46,159 nucleotides of DNA, from assembly GCF_030462585.1 (NCBI RefSeq), contig NZ_JASMRU010000026.1, forward strand, positions 10,755 through 56,913, given 5' to 3'. Below are positions 17,056 through 26,286 of the stretch, piece after piece (within the stretch, counting starts at the first letter, position 1; the number at the start of each line of letters is the position of its first letter). Source of the stretch: Pseudomonas sp. CAN1 (GTDB lineage: Bacteria; Pseudomonadota; Gammaproteobacteria; Pseudomonadales; Pseudomonadaceae). The position numbers were made by a program, and so were the translations under genes. The notes below the pieces were generated by a model. That model was not told the DNA's origin. It made no database searches and saw nothing but the letters and a program-made list of their open reading frames with translations.

Positions 17056-17300
17056 GAGCGAGCTTGCTCGCGAACAGAGTTTCCGACGGCACCGGCGTCA
17101 AGCGGGTTCGCGAGCAAGCTCGCTCCTACCAGGAAAGCGATATGGGCGTGGCGCTTCAAGCCGTAGGAGCGGACCTTGTCCGCGAATCTCTCGGCACGCA
17201 GGGCGTTGCCGGCCTGCACGGCGCGAGGGGGAACCGGAAGGCAATTCTGCGGAGTCGGTGGCCGCTGCAGGATTTCGCGGACAGGGTCCGCTCCTACGAA
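17051..17300. repeat. two REP pairs between the cytochrome gene and davA
   Basis: A head-to-head GCGAGCTTGCTCGC/GCGAGCAAGCTCGC pair at 17051-17075 and 17105-17130, then a second pair of the GGAGCGGACCTTGTCCGC / GCGGACAGGGTCCGCTCC subtype at 17163-17186 and 17273-17300. The first unit begins within the last codons of the cytochrome gene. No gene lies in 17056-17350. Confidence 0.85.
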
Positions 17301-17320
17301 CGCGACCGTAACGCTCCATC

Positions 17321-17343
17321 AAAAAACCCGGCAGCAAGCCGGG
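17321..17343 (-). terminator. rho-independent terminator of davBA
   Basis: Read on the minus strand, CCCGGC and GCCGGG form a stem with a five-base loop followed by six T residues, eight bases beyond the davA stop codon. Confidence 0.85.
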
Positions 17344-17350
17344 CTTCTGT

Positions 17351-18139
17351 TCAGCTGCGATACAGCACCGGCCGTCGCAGGTGCACATAGCTGTACCCCT
17401 CGCGCGCCAGGGCGATGCGCTGCGGGTCCAGCTCGGCCACCAGCAGTTCCTCGCTGTGCTTGGCCTTGGTCAGCACCTGGCCATCCGGGGCGATGATGCT
17501 GCTCAGGCCGCAGTACTCGATTTCCCCCTCGCTGCCCACATAGTTGGCGTAAGCGAGGAACACCTGGTTCTCGTACGCGCGGGTCGGCACCAGGACCTGG
17601 GCGACGAACTCGTAGGGGCGCATGTTGGCGGTTGGCACCAGCACGACGTCCGCGCCGGCCATGGCGAGCGTGCGCACGGCCTCGGGGAACTCCACGTCGA
17701 AGCAGATCAGCAGGCCGACTTTCCAGCCGTCCAGCTCGAAGATCGCCGGCGGCTCGTCGGAGGCGCTGAACTGGCTGCGGTCGAGGTCGCCGTAGAGGTG
17801 GGTCTTGCGGTAGTTGGCGCGGCGTTCGCCCTGGCGGTCGATCAGCTGCACGCTGTTGAAGATGGCGCCGCCGGCGTCACGTTCGGGGTAGCCGTAGAGG
17901 ATGCCGAGCTTGTGCTCGCGGGCGATCTCGGCGATGCGCTGGGCGGAAGGGCCGTCGCAGCTTTCCGCCAGTTCGGCGACGCGCTGGGCGCCGATGTTGT
18001 AGCCGGACAGGTACATCTCCGGCAGCACCAGCAGGTCCGCACCGTTCTGCACCGCCTGCTGCGCGGCCTGTTCCAGGCGGCGCAGGTTGCCGGCGACGTC
18101 GTCGGGGCCGGGTGGGCACTGGTAGAGGGCGAGGTACAT
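17351..18139 (-). CDS. davA: 5-aminovaleramide amidohydrolase DavA (nitrilase family)
   Basis: A 262-residue carbon-nitrogen hydrolase with the Glu-Lys-Cys triad: E41 in LPEMYLSGYN, K112 in YRKTHLYG, and C146 in LICFDVEFPE. DavA hydrolyses 5-aminovaleramide to 5-aminovalerate and ammonia in lysine catabolism. The specific assignment rests on its position behind davB and on resemblance to DavA as I remember it; family members also hydrolyse other amides. The start at MYLALYQ is chosen for an AAGGAG site eight bases upstream. The 102-base gap to davB lacks a terminator, so the genes are probably cotranscribed. Confidence 0.8.
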   Translation of the reverse strand: MYLALYQCPPGPDDVAGNLRRLEQAAQQAVQNGADLLVLPEMYLSGYNIGAQRVAELAESCDGPSAQRIAEIAREHKLGILYGYPERDAGGAIFNSVQLIDRQGERRANYRKTHLYGDLDRSQFSASDEPPAIFELDGWKVGLLICFDVEFPEAVRTLAMAGADVVLVPTANMRPYEFVAQVLVPTRAYENQVFLAYANYVGSEGEIEYCGLSSIIAPDGQVLTKAKHSEELLVAELDPQRIALAREGYSYVHLRRPVLYRS

Positions 18140-18241
18140 GGGGTTCTCCTTGGAAACGCGCGGGGCCGGAATCAGCCAGTTTGCACCCGATCCCGGCCCC
18201 GCGCGAGCCACTGTTCAGTCAATGCAGGGGAATGGCGCGGA

Positions 18242-19924
18242 TCAGTCCGGCAGCTCCATCGGGCCCAGTTCGGCGAAGCAATCGCCGGGGCCGGGGTTCT
18301 CCGGATGGGTGGCGCCACCGAAGTGCTTCATGATGCCCCACACGGCGTTCAGCGAGGTCTGCACCGCGCCTTCCACCCAGGCTGGGGTCCAGGACACGTC
18401 GTCGCCGGCGATGAAGATGCCGCGCTGCTCGGCGGGCATGTCGTCCTGCATGAAGTGCGCGTACATGCGCTGGTTGTAGCGGTAGTGGCCCGGCAGCGCG
18501 CCCTTGAAGGCGCCGAGGAAGTGCGGGTCGGCCTCCCAGGATACGGTGATCGGGTTGCCGATGATGTGCCCGGCGATGTCGACCTTCGGGTAGACCTTCT
18601 TCAGCGCGTCCAGGGCCAGTTGCACGCGCTTTTCCACCGGGTGCGGGAGCATCTTCATGGCGTCGCTCATCCAGGAGTAGGACAGGCAGATCACCCCCGG
18701 CTTGTCGTCGCCGTTGTCGAACAGGTAGGTGCCGCGGGTGAGGCGGTCGGTGAGGGTCATGCTCATCACGTCGCGGCCGGTCTGCGGGTCCTTGTCCTTC
18801 CAGAATGGCCGGTCGACCATCACGAAGGTCTTCGATGACTGCATGTAGCGGGTGCGGTCCAGGGCCATCCACATCTTCTGCGAGAACAGCGCTTCCTCGC
18901 ACTCGATCTGGGTGGTCAGCAGCCAGGTCTGGCAGGTCGCCAGGACGGCCGCGTAGTGGCGGGTATCACCCCAGTAGTCGGTGACGGCGAAGCTGCCGTC
19001 GGTGGCGCGGGCGATCTTCTTCACGCCCGGACGCGGCGCGCCGTTGTGCAGGGTGGCCAGGGACGTGCCGGCCGGCCAGTGCGCGCAGTTCTCCGGCACG
19101 TGGCTCCAGATGCCGCGCGGCACCTGCTCGACGCCGCCCACAACCAAGTGCTGGTGGTCGTCGCAGTTGGTCATCACCACGCGGAAGATTTCCAGCATCG
19201 AGTTGGGGAAGTCCGAGTCCCAGCCGCCGGTGCCGAAACCGACCTGGCCGAAGATCTCGCGGTGACGGTAGGACAGGCGCGAGAAGGCCTTGGAGGTAGC
19301 GACGAAATCATAGAAGGTGCGGTCATCCCACTTGGGCACCAGCTCGTCCCACAGGGCTTTCAGCTTGATCGTGTCGCGCTCGCGCAGTGCGTCCTGCACT
19401 TCGGAGAAGCGCGCGCCGTCTTCCAGCGCCTCGGCCCAGGCCTGGGCGACTTCGCGGAAGATTTCCGGCAGGTCGGCCATCTTCTCGGCATAGTGGCTGG
19501 TGCCTTCCAGGTCGACCACGGTGCTGCCCGAGGCCGGGGTCAGCGGGTTGGGGAAGGGTCTGGTTTCCAGGCCGAGCTTGTCGACGTAGTGGTAGAAGGC
19601 CGTGCTGGAGACCGGGAAGCGCATGCCGCCCAGCTCGGCGATGATGCCGTCGGCGCCTTCGAAGGTTTCCGAACGCAGCCGGCCACCCATCTTCGACGCT
19701 TCATAGACCACCGGCTTCAAGCCCATCTTCATCAGCTCGTAGGCCGCCACCAGGCCGGAGATGCCGGCACCGACGATGGCCACTTCCTGGCCGTGCTTCT
19801 CGGCAGGGATGCTGCCCAGGCCGGCGGGGTGCTCGATCCAGTCGTCGAAGGCGAAGGGGAAGTCCGGGCCGAAGATGGTCACCGGTTTCTTGCCAGGGGT
19901 ATGGGGATGGCGGTTCTTGTGCAT
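18242..19924 (-). CDS. davB: L-lysine 2-monooxygenase DavB (flavin amine oxidase family)
   Basis: A 560-residue FAD enzyme that oxidatively decarboxylates L-lysine to 5-aminovaleramide. The dinucleotide loop is VGAGISG (51-57), followed by the GGRLRS motif (80-85) and R102 in GGMRFP, the arginine that holds the substrate carboxylate in this family. The C-terminal FAD segment is GIFIAGDDVSWTPAWVEGA. Length and sequence resemble Pseudomonas lysine monooxygenases as I recall them. The family is often annotated as tryptophan 2-monooxygenase; that is the main alternative. The start has a GAAGGAAG site. It is divergent from an Lrp-type regulator. DavT and DavD, needed to go on to glutarate, are not in the window. 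Confidence 0.82.
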   Translation of the reverse strand: MHKNRHPHTPGKKPVTIFGPDFPFAFDDWIEHPAGLGSIPAEKHGQEVAIVGAGISGLVAAYELMKMGLKPVVYEASKMGGRLRSETFEGADGIIAELGGMRFPVSSTAFYHYVDKLGLETRPFPNPLTPASGSTVVDLEGTSHYAEKMADLPEIFREVAQAWAEALEDGARFSEVQDALRERDTIKLKALWDELVPKWDDRTFYDFVATSKAFSRLSYRHREIFGQVGFGTGGWDSDFPNSMLEIFRVVMTNCDDHQHLVVGGVEQVPRGIWSHVPENCAHWPAGTSLATLHNGAPRPGVKKIARATDGSFAVTDYWGDTRHYAAVLATCQTWLLTTQIECEEALFSQKMWMALDRTRYMQSSKTFVMVDRPFWKDKDPQTGRDVMSMTLTDRLTRGTYLFDNGDDKPGVICLSYSWMSDAMKMLPHPVEKRVQLALDALKKVYPKVDIAGHIIGNPITVSWEADPHFLGAFKGALPGHYRYNQRMYAHFMQDDMPAEQRGIFIAGDDVSWTPAWVEGAVQTSLNAVWGIMKHFGGATHPENPGPGDCFAELGPMELPD

Positions 19925-19934
19925 TAGGGCTTCC

Positions 19935-19942
19935 TTCTTGTT
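19935..19942 (-). promoter_or_regulatory. Crc/Hfq CA motif before davB
   Basis: On the minus strand AACAAGAA fits AAnAAnAA and runs into the GAAGGAAG ribosome site, about ten bases before the davB ATG. This predicts translational repression by Hfq/Crc on preferred carbon sources. Confidence 0.5.
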
Positions 19943-20091
19943 CGGCGTGCCGGCTTGTATCAACCAGCTTGGCAAGGCTTCTTGCGGCCCGCATGGGCCA
20001 GTCGATGGATGGCGCGCGGGCAAAGAAATGGCGAGCTGATTGGGCTCGCCGTGGCGTCCACTATTGCAAAGCCGGTCGTTGAAATGAACCT

Positions 20092-20110
20092 GACAATCTG
20101 CAAGATTGTC
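20092..20110. promoter_or_regulatory. palindromic operator candidate between davB and the Lrp gene
   Basis: GACAATCT and AGATTGTC form a perfect 8-base inverted repeat with a three-base centre, in the 215-base divergent region. Lrp/AsnC dimers bind such palindromes, so this is the likely site for the regulator to act on davBA and itself. Confidence 0.55.
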
Positions 20111-20139
20111 GAGAGCTTTCAGGCAGATTGACCAATACC

Positions 20140-20577
20140 ATGAGCAATATGACGAAAAACGCCGACGCGGCCTTGTTGAACCTGCTGCGCGCCAATGCCC
20201 GCGAGTCGATCTCCGAGCTGGCGCGCAAGCTCGGGGTGTCGCGCTCCACGGTGCAGAGCCGTATTGAACGGCTGGAGCAGCAGGGCATCATCAGCGGCTA
20301 TTCGATCAAGGTCTCGGATAGCTACGCGCAGTCGCTGGTGCGCGCCCATGTGCTGGTGACGGCGCTGCCCAAGCTGTCGCACCAGGTGGTGCAGGCGCTG
20401 GAGAAGATCGCCGAGGTGAAGACGCTGCATTCGGTGAGCGGCAACTTCGACATGATCGTGATCGTCGAGGCGCTGTCGATCCGCGACCTGGACGCGGTGC
20501 TGGACCGCATCGGCGCGCTGGACGGGGTGGAGCGGACCATGTCGTCGATCATCCTTTCCACCCGCATTGACCGCTGA
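20140..20577 (+). CDS. Lrp/AsnC-family regulator of davBA (likely)
   Basis: About 145 residues. A helix-turn-helix (ISELARKLGVSRSTVQSRIERLE) lies in the first third, and the rest is the RAM ligand-binding fold with the VSGNFDMIVIVEA strand. Family members sense amino acids. It is divergent from davB, so lysine or a product is the expected effector. The start is uncertain: ATGs at 20140 and 20149 lack a good ribosome site, and a TTG at 20128 has AGG close by. Confidence 0.85.
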   Translation: MSNMTKNADAALLNLLRANARESISELARKLGVSRSTVQSRIERLEQQGIISGYSIKVSDSYAQSLVRAHVLVTALPKLSHQVVQALEKIAEVKTLHSVSGNFDMIVIVEALSIRDLDAVLDRIGALDGVERTMSSIILSTRIDR

Positions 20578-20706
20578 AGGCGAGCGCGCGCTGATTGGAC
20601 TATTGGTCTGCCGCGATTGCCGGGAATTGGCTATTCGTGGCGGCGCGCGACGGCGGTAACTTAACTCCATTCCCGCGGTACCCGCGGGCCCCCACTGGAG
20701 ATCAGC

Positions 20707-21141
20707 ATGAGCGCACGTATCGAATGGCCGAAAGCTTCCCCCGACGCCTACAAGGCCATGATCGGCCTGGAGCAGGCACTGGCCAAATCCGGCCTGGAGA
20801 ATTCGCTGCTGGAACTGGTGCGCCTGCGCGCCTCGCAACTCAACGGCTGCGCCTACTGCGTGAACATGCACGCCAATGACGCCCGCAAGGCCGGCGAAAC
20901 CGAGGCGCGCCTGCAGACCTTGAGCGTCTGGCACGAGACGCGCTTCTTCACCGAGCGCGAGCGCGCTGCGCTGGCCTGGGTGGAAAGCCTGACCCTGCTG
21001 GCCGAGAAGCACGCACCGCAGGAGCAGTTCGACGCCCTGCGTGAGCAATTCAGCGAAGCCGAGATCGTCAACCTGACCCTGGCGATTGCCACCATCAATG
21101 CGTGGAACCGTTTCGGCGTGGGCATGGCCATGGTGCCCTGA
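20707..21141 (+). CDS. carboxymuconolactone decarboxylase/AhpD-like protein
   Basis: A 144-residue all-helical protein of the AhpD superfamily. The active site reads GCAYCVNMHANDAR, giving C48-x2-C51-x3-H55 with E36 upstream, the redox-active pair used for alkyl hydroperoxide reduction. The substrate is unknown. The GGAGAT ribosome site is seven bases before the ATG, and a clear terminator follows the stop, so it is a single-gene unit about 130 bases downstream of the Lrp gene. Confidence 0.85.
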   Translation: MSARIEWPKASPDAYKAMIGLEQALAKSGLENSLLELVRLRASQLNGCAYCVNMHANDARKAGETEARLQTLSVWHETRFFTERERAALAWVESLTLLAEKHAPQEQFDALREQFSEAEIVNLTLAIATINAWNRFGVGMAMVP

Positions 21142-21159
21142 ACGGGCAGCGTGGAAGAG

Positions 21160-21180
21160 GGCGCCTGCGGGCGCCTTTTT
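21160..21180 (+). terminator. rho-independent terminator after the AhpD-like gene
   Basis: GGCGCC and GGCGCC pair around a TGCG loop and are followed by five T residues, 18 bases past the stop codon. Confidence 0.85.
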
Positions 21181-21196
21181 CGTGGGTGGTGTTTTT

Positions 21197-21274
21197 GTAG
21201 GGCGGATAACGCGCCAGCGTTATCCGCCGTCGTGGCAATCGGCGGATAACCCGTTCCGGGTTATGCGCCCTACG
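21197..21274. repeat. paired GGCGGATAAC-type REP
   Basis: An inverted pair, TAGGGCGGATAACGCGCCAG at the left and GGGTTATGCGCCCTACG at the right, with internal GGCGGATAAC/GTTATCCGCC hairpins. It lies between convergent genes. Confidence 0.85.
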
Positions 21275-21286
21275 CAGGGCAGCATT

Positions 21287-22381
21287 TCAGCGCTTGTAGA
21301 GAATCACCGCCGCCCGCAACTTGCTGCGGCCAAAGCGGCTCATCTGCTCGAACTCCCCGTGGCTCACCGGGATGTGCTGGCAGTCCAGCGGTTCGCGGTG
21401 CTGGCTGTGGTCGACGTCGGGGTCATGGAGGTAGACGAAGTCCTCGTCGCAGTCGGTGACCACCACCCAGTGCGGCGCCTTGGAGCGGGTCAGGCGGTAG
21501 CTGCTGATCAGCACCAGCGGCTGGCCGCCGGCCTCCAGCGCGCCCTCGATGTCCAGCTGGTTGCCCAGCACTTGCTCGACATCGCTCTGCGCCAGTTGCG
21601 CGCTGAAGTCCTCGTGGACCAGGCGCATGACATCGCGCTTCTCCTCGCTGCGCACGCCGTCGAGGAACAGCGGGCCATCCTCGGACAGCAGCAGCCTGAC
21701 CCGGAAACCGCGCTGCTGCGCCGCCAGTGCCAGGCCCTGGGGGCTGCAGCCGCCGTGGCCGGCGGTCATGTAGATGGTGGTCGCTTCGCGCCACAGGCGC
21801 AGTTCCTCGACGCGGTCCAGGCGCCGCTCCGGCTCCAGCGCGCCCATGGCCATCAGCAGCGCGGACGGGCCGCAGGTGAACTCGGTGGTCTGCCGGTAAT
21901 AGGGCACGTGGCGGTGGCTGCGCTGGTCGAGCTGGCGGATGCGCTTCTCGAAGCGCAGCGCCTCGCTGTGGTCCTCGTAGTAGTCCTGGACCTTGGCGAA
22001 GGGGCGGTAGCCGTTGCGCTCGTAAAGGGCGATGGCGCCGCGGTTGTCCGGGCGCACTTCCAGGCGGAGGTAGGCGCAGTCGTTCTCCAGCGCCTCGGCT
22101 TCGGCTCGGTCCAGCAGCTTCTGGCCAAGGCCGGTGCCACGGGCGCGCTCGTCCACGGCAATGGAGTAGAGCCGCGCCAGCGAGGTGCCCTGGTGGAACA
22201 GCACCAGCGCATAGCCCAGCAGCTGGCCGTCGGCCTCGGCGACGGTGAGGCTGGCGTGGGCGCGGGTGATCATCCACTGGAAGTTGCGGCGGGACAGGCG
22301 GTCGTGTTCGAAACAGCGGTTTTCCATGTCGACCAGGGCATTCAGGTCGTCGGCGGTGGCGGCGCGGAACTGGAGTTTCAT
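21287..22381 (-). CDS. GNAT acetyltransferase fused to a C39-like cysteine peptidase
   Basis: A 364-residue two-domain protein. Residues 1-150 are a GNAT domain with the acetyl-CoA loop RGTGLG (81-86) and the LYERNGY motif. Residues 155-364 are a papain-like C39 domain with C170 in TCGPSALL, H304 in APHWVVV and D320 in LHDPD. The start at MKLQFRA is chosen by homology; the longer frame adds 23 residues. It is divergent from a RimK-like ATP-grasp ligase, 140 bases away. This pairing has been described in comparative genomics of ATP-grasp amidoligases and predicted to make and process a peptide; no product is established. Confidence 0.85.
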   Translation of the reverse strand: MKLQFRAATADDLNALVDMENRCFEHDRLSRRNFQWMITRAHASLTVAEADGQLLGYALVLFHQGTSLARLYSIAVDERARGTGLGQKLLDRAEAEALENDCAYLRLEVRPDNRGAIALYERNGYRPFAKVQDYYEDHSEALRFEKRIRQLDQRSHRHVPYYRQTTEFTCGPSALLMAMGALEPERRLDRVEELRLWREATTIYMTAGHGGCSPQGLALAAQQRGFRVRLLLSEDGPLFLDGVRSEEKRDVMRLVHEDFSAQLAQSDVEQVLGNQLDIEGALEAGGQPLVLISSYRLTRSKAPHWVVVTDCDEDFVYLHDPDVDHSQHREPLDCQHIPVSHGEFEQMSRFGRSKLRAAVILYKR

Positions 22382-22521
22382 AGGGTAAGGATTCGTTAAC
22401 CTGCGGGGGGCAACTTGTTCGCCAGGGGCTGCGAACGGGTGGCGGGGCACGCGGTCGAAGCAGCATCCAGTATTGTCCCCGGCCCGGAGCGCGGCAAGCG
22501 CCAGGGCCTCTCGGAGGTGTC

Positions 22522-24012
22522 GTGAGCAAGCTGTTCATCATCGTGGAGCGCAAGGAAGACTGGGCTTCGTACTATCCCAGCGACGATGTGGTCACCGCCC
22601 AGGAATACCTGGAAATGCCCATCGACGACGACAACGGCAAGCGCGTGCAGGTGATCAACCTGTGCCGCAACTACAAGTACCTGGGCCACGGCTACTACTG
22701 CTCGCTGCTGGCCGAGGCGCGCGGGCACAAGGTCATCCCGTCGGTGCGCAGCATCAGCGAACTGGCGAAGAAGTCGCTTTACAGCCTGGCCCTGGAAGAC
22801 CTGGAAAAGACCCTCGACAAGGCACTGGCCGACCACCCTTACGGCAGCACCGATGGCTTCACCCTGACCCTGTATTTCGGCCGCACCGACATCGAGCCGC
22901 TGCAGGACCTGGCGCGCCAGTTGTTCGAGGCGCTGCCGTGCCCGATGCTGCTGGTGGAGTTCCGCAAGAACCGTGGCTGGCATATCGAGGGCGTGAAGCC
23001 GGGCAACATCCACAAGTTGCGCGAAGACCAGGAAGACCAGTTCGCCAACGCCCTGGACAGCTTCAGCCGGCAGATCTGGCGCAAGCCGCGCTCGCGCAAG
23101 CAGTACCGCTACGACCTGGCGATCCTGCACGACCCGCAGGAGGCGTTCCCGCCGTCCGATGCCAAGGCGCTGAAGAACTTCATCCGCATCGGCCGCAGCC
23201 TCGGCATCGACGTCGAGCTGATCGAGAAGAAGGACTACTCGCGGCTGGCCGAGTACGACGCGCTGCTGATCCGCGAGACCACCAGCGTCAGCGACCACAC
23301 CTACCGCTTCGCCAAGAAGGCCGAGAGCGAAGGCCTGGTGGTGATGGACGACCCGGTGTCGATCCTGCGCTGCACCAACAAGGTCTACCTGGCGGACCTG
23401 CTGCGCAGCCACAGGCTGGGCATGCCGGCCACCGAGATTATCTACAAGGACAACCCGCAGGAGCTGGAGAAGGTCGGCGAACGCCTGGGCTTCCCGCTGG
23501 TGCTGAAGATTCCCGACGGCAGCTTCTCCCGCGGGGTGATCAAGGTCAGTGACCAGCAGGAGCTGCTCAAGGCCAGCGCCGAGCTGTTCGAGCGCTCGGT
23601 GCTGCTGCTGGCCCAGGAGTTCTTCTACACCGAATACGACTGGCGCATCGGCGTGCTGAATCAGAAGCCGATCTTCGCCTGCCAGTACTTCATGTCCAAG
23701 GGGCACTGGCAGATCTACGACCACAGCCCGGAAGCCAAGGAGCTGAGCGGCGACTTCCGCACCATGGCGGTCCACGAGGCACCGCGCAAGGTGGTGGAGC
23801 TGGCGGTGAAGACCGCCAACCTGATCGGCGATGGACTCTATGGTGTGGACCTGAAACAGGCCGGCGAGCGGGTCGTGGTCATCGAGGTCAACGACAACCC
23901 GAACATCGACTGCGGCGTGGAGGATGTGTACCTGGGCGATGACCTTTACAAGCTGGTGCTGGATGAATTCGTGCGGCGCCTGGAAGTCAAGCGTCGCGGG
24001 CATGGTTGGTGA
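22522..24012 (+). CDS. RimK-like ATP-grasp ligase with RLAN-type N-terminal domain
   Basis: A 496-residue protein starting at GTG with a CGGAGG site five bases before it. Residues 1 to about 150 match the domain found in front of some RimK-like enzymes (IVERKEDWASYYPS opening). The C-terminal half (about 290-490) is an ATP-grasp ligase with KIPDGSFSRG in the nucleotide loop and the Mg site E455-x-N457-x-N459 in EVNDNPNID. Such ligases join a carboxylate to an amine through an acyl phosphate. It is divergent from the GNAT/C39 protein, and the two likely share a peptide substrate. The product is unknown. Confidence 0.87.
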   Translation: MSKLFIIVERKEDWASYYPSDDVVTAQEYLEMPIDDDNGKRVQVINLCRNYKYLGHGYYCSLLAEARGHKVIPSVRSISELAKKSLYSLALEDLEKTLDKALADHPYGSTDGFTLTLYFGRTDIEPLQDLARQLFEALPCPMLLVEFRKNRGWHIEGVKPGNIHKLREDQEDQFANALDSFSRQIWRKPRSRKQYRYDLAILHDPQEAFPPSDAKALKNFIRIGRSLGIDVELIEKKDYSRLAEYDALLIRETTSVSDHTYRFAKKAESEGLVVMDDPVSILRCTNKVYLADLLRSHRLGMPATEIIYKDNPQELEKVGERLGFPLVLKIPDGSFSRGVIKVSDQQELLKASAELFERSVLLLAQEFFYTEYDWRIGVLNQKPIFACQYFMSKGHWQIYDHSPEAKELSGDFRTMAVHEAPRKVVELAVKTANLIGDGLYGVDLKQAGERVVVIEVNDNPNIDCGVEDVYLGDDLYKLVLDEFVRRLEVKRRGHGW

Positions 24013-24143
24013 GATCGATTCGTCATTGACCTTATAGGAAAACGGTCGATGTGCGGCGTCAAGATATTGCTAGCTTTACAAACTGGAGCGCCAACTGACT
24101 GTTTTTAAAGATTTTTCAAAATAATGGCGCCAAGGAAGGGAGC

Positions 24144-25478
<1,335 letters not shown>

Positions 25479-25575
25479 GGCGGGGAAGTCGCTGACCTGC
25501 AGGAGCATCCCTCGGGGCGCTCCTGTGGGGCGGTGCCTTTCATGCTTTCGCCCTCAAATTACGGCGAAGCACGAA

Positions 25576-25659
25576 CGTAGGATGGGTGGAGCTTGTGATA
25601 CCCATGCTGTGCGTGCGCCGGAGTTGATGGGTATCGCTACGCTCCACGCCATCCTACGC
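25576..25659. repeat. copy 1 of an 84-base palindromic repeat
   Basis: Arms CGTAGGATGGGTGGAGCTTG and GCTCCACGCCATCCTACG flank an inner GATACCCATGC...GATGGGTATCG pair. A near-identical copy lies at 25940-26022, and a half copy at 2011-2040. The 807-base gap 25479-26286 is almost wholly made of such elements. Confidence 0.85.
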
Positions 25660-25689
25660 AAGCGTTTGCCGGGGATAGCGGCAGGGTGC

Positions 25690-25880
25690 GGTTCGCGAGC
25701 AAGCTCGCTCCTACAGGGCGCCGGATTCGTAAGACCGATGGGGGCGCCCAGCCCTCGCTCGCGAATCACACGGCGCAGGGCCAGATATGAGAACGCCCAT
25801 TCGTAGGGCGCATAACGCGCTAGCGTTATCCGCCGTTATGGCCTTCGGCGGATAACCCGTTCCGGGTTATGCGCCCTACG
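25690..25880. repeat. REP units between the two palindromic copies
   Basis: A GCGAGCAAGCTCGC unit at 25690-25716, a diverged GGGGGCGCCCAGCCCTCGCTCG unit at about 25733-25765, and a complete TAGGGCGCATAACGCG...TTATGCGCCCTACG pair at 25803-25880. No gene is visible. Confidence 0.82.
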
Positions 25881-25939
25881 TATGTACCTTTTCCATGTCG
25901 AAATTCCCGCCCCACACCGAAACCACAGCGAACCACGAA

Positions 25940-26022
25940 CGTAGGATGGGTGGAGCTTGCGATACCCATGCTGGCGGTGCACGAAAGCCGATGGGTATCG
26001 CTGCGCTCCACGCCATCCTACG
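25940..26022. repeat. copy 2 of the palindromic repeat
   Basis: Nearly the same sequence and length as 25576-25659, in the same orientation. The short flank before it (CGAACCACGAA) also resembles that of copy 1 (CGAAGCACGAA), suggesting local duplication or repeated insertion at a similar target. Confidence 0.82.
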
Positions 26023-26088
26023 CAGGCGTTTGCCGGTACAGCCTGGTCAGGCACCGGTGCGCCGTATGAGTAAGCGCAGAATCCCGCC

Positions 26089-26195
26089 TGTAGGAGCGGA
26101 CCTTGTCCGCGATATCCAAGGCCGCGGGGAAGTAGTGGCAGGGTGTTTCCTTCAGGTCGCCTGGCGGCGCTTCGCGGAGAAGCTCCGCTCCTACG
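26089..26195. repeat. REP pair downstream of fapF
   Basis: GGAGCGGACCTTGTCCGC at 26089-26112 and GCGGAGAAGCTCCGCTCC at 26170-26195 in opposite orientation. Confidence 0.8.
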
Positions 26196-26241
26196 AAGAG
26201 CGGCAACCGCAGTTCCGACACAAAGAGCGCCCCTGCAAACG

Positions 26242-26268
26242 ACAAAGGCCCCGAAAAGGGGCCTTTGT
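26242..26268. terminator. terminator of the fap operon
   Basis: ACAAAGGCCCC and GGGGCCTTTGT form an 11-base stem with a short A-rich loop, 18 bases past the fapF stop. Flanking A and T runs let it work in the minus direction. Confidence 0.8.
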
Positions 26269-26286
26269 CTTGGCACTGCCGAACCG

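Noticed and set aside
17351-19924. Indole-acetamide auxin biosynthesis genes (iaaM with an amidase)
   Set aside because: The oxidase family and amidase fit at first glance, and the iac cluster is next door, but the 560-residue length, the overall sequence and the Lrp neighbour fit lysine monooxygenase DavB with DavA better. Kept only as a testable alternative.
22396-24003. 535-codon minus-strand frame opposite the ATP-grasp gene
   Set aside because: Shadow frame: the plus-strand product has intact ATP-grasp motifs and a ribosome site.
25576-26195. CRISPR array in the repeat-rich gap
   Set aside because: The repeats are inverted palindromes of several families with irregular spacing and no uniform spacers; no cas gene is near.
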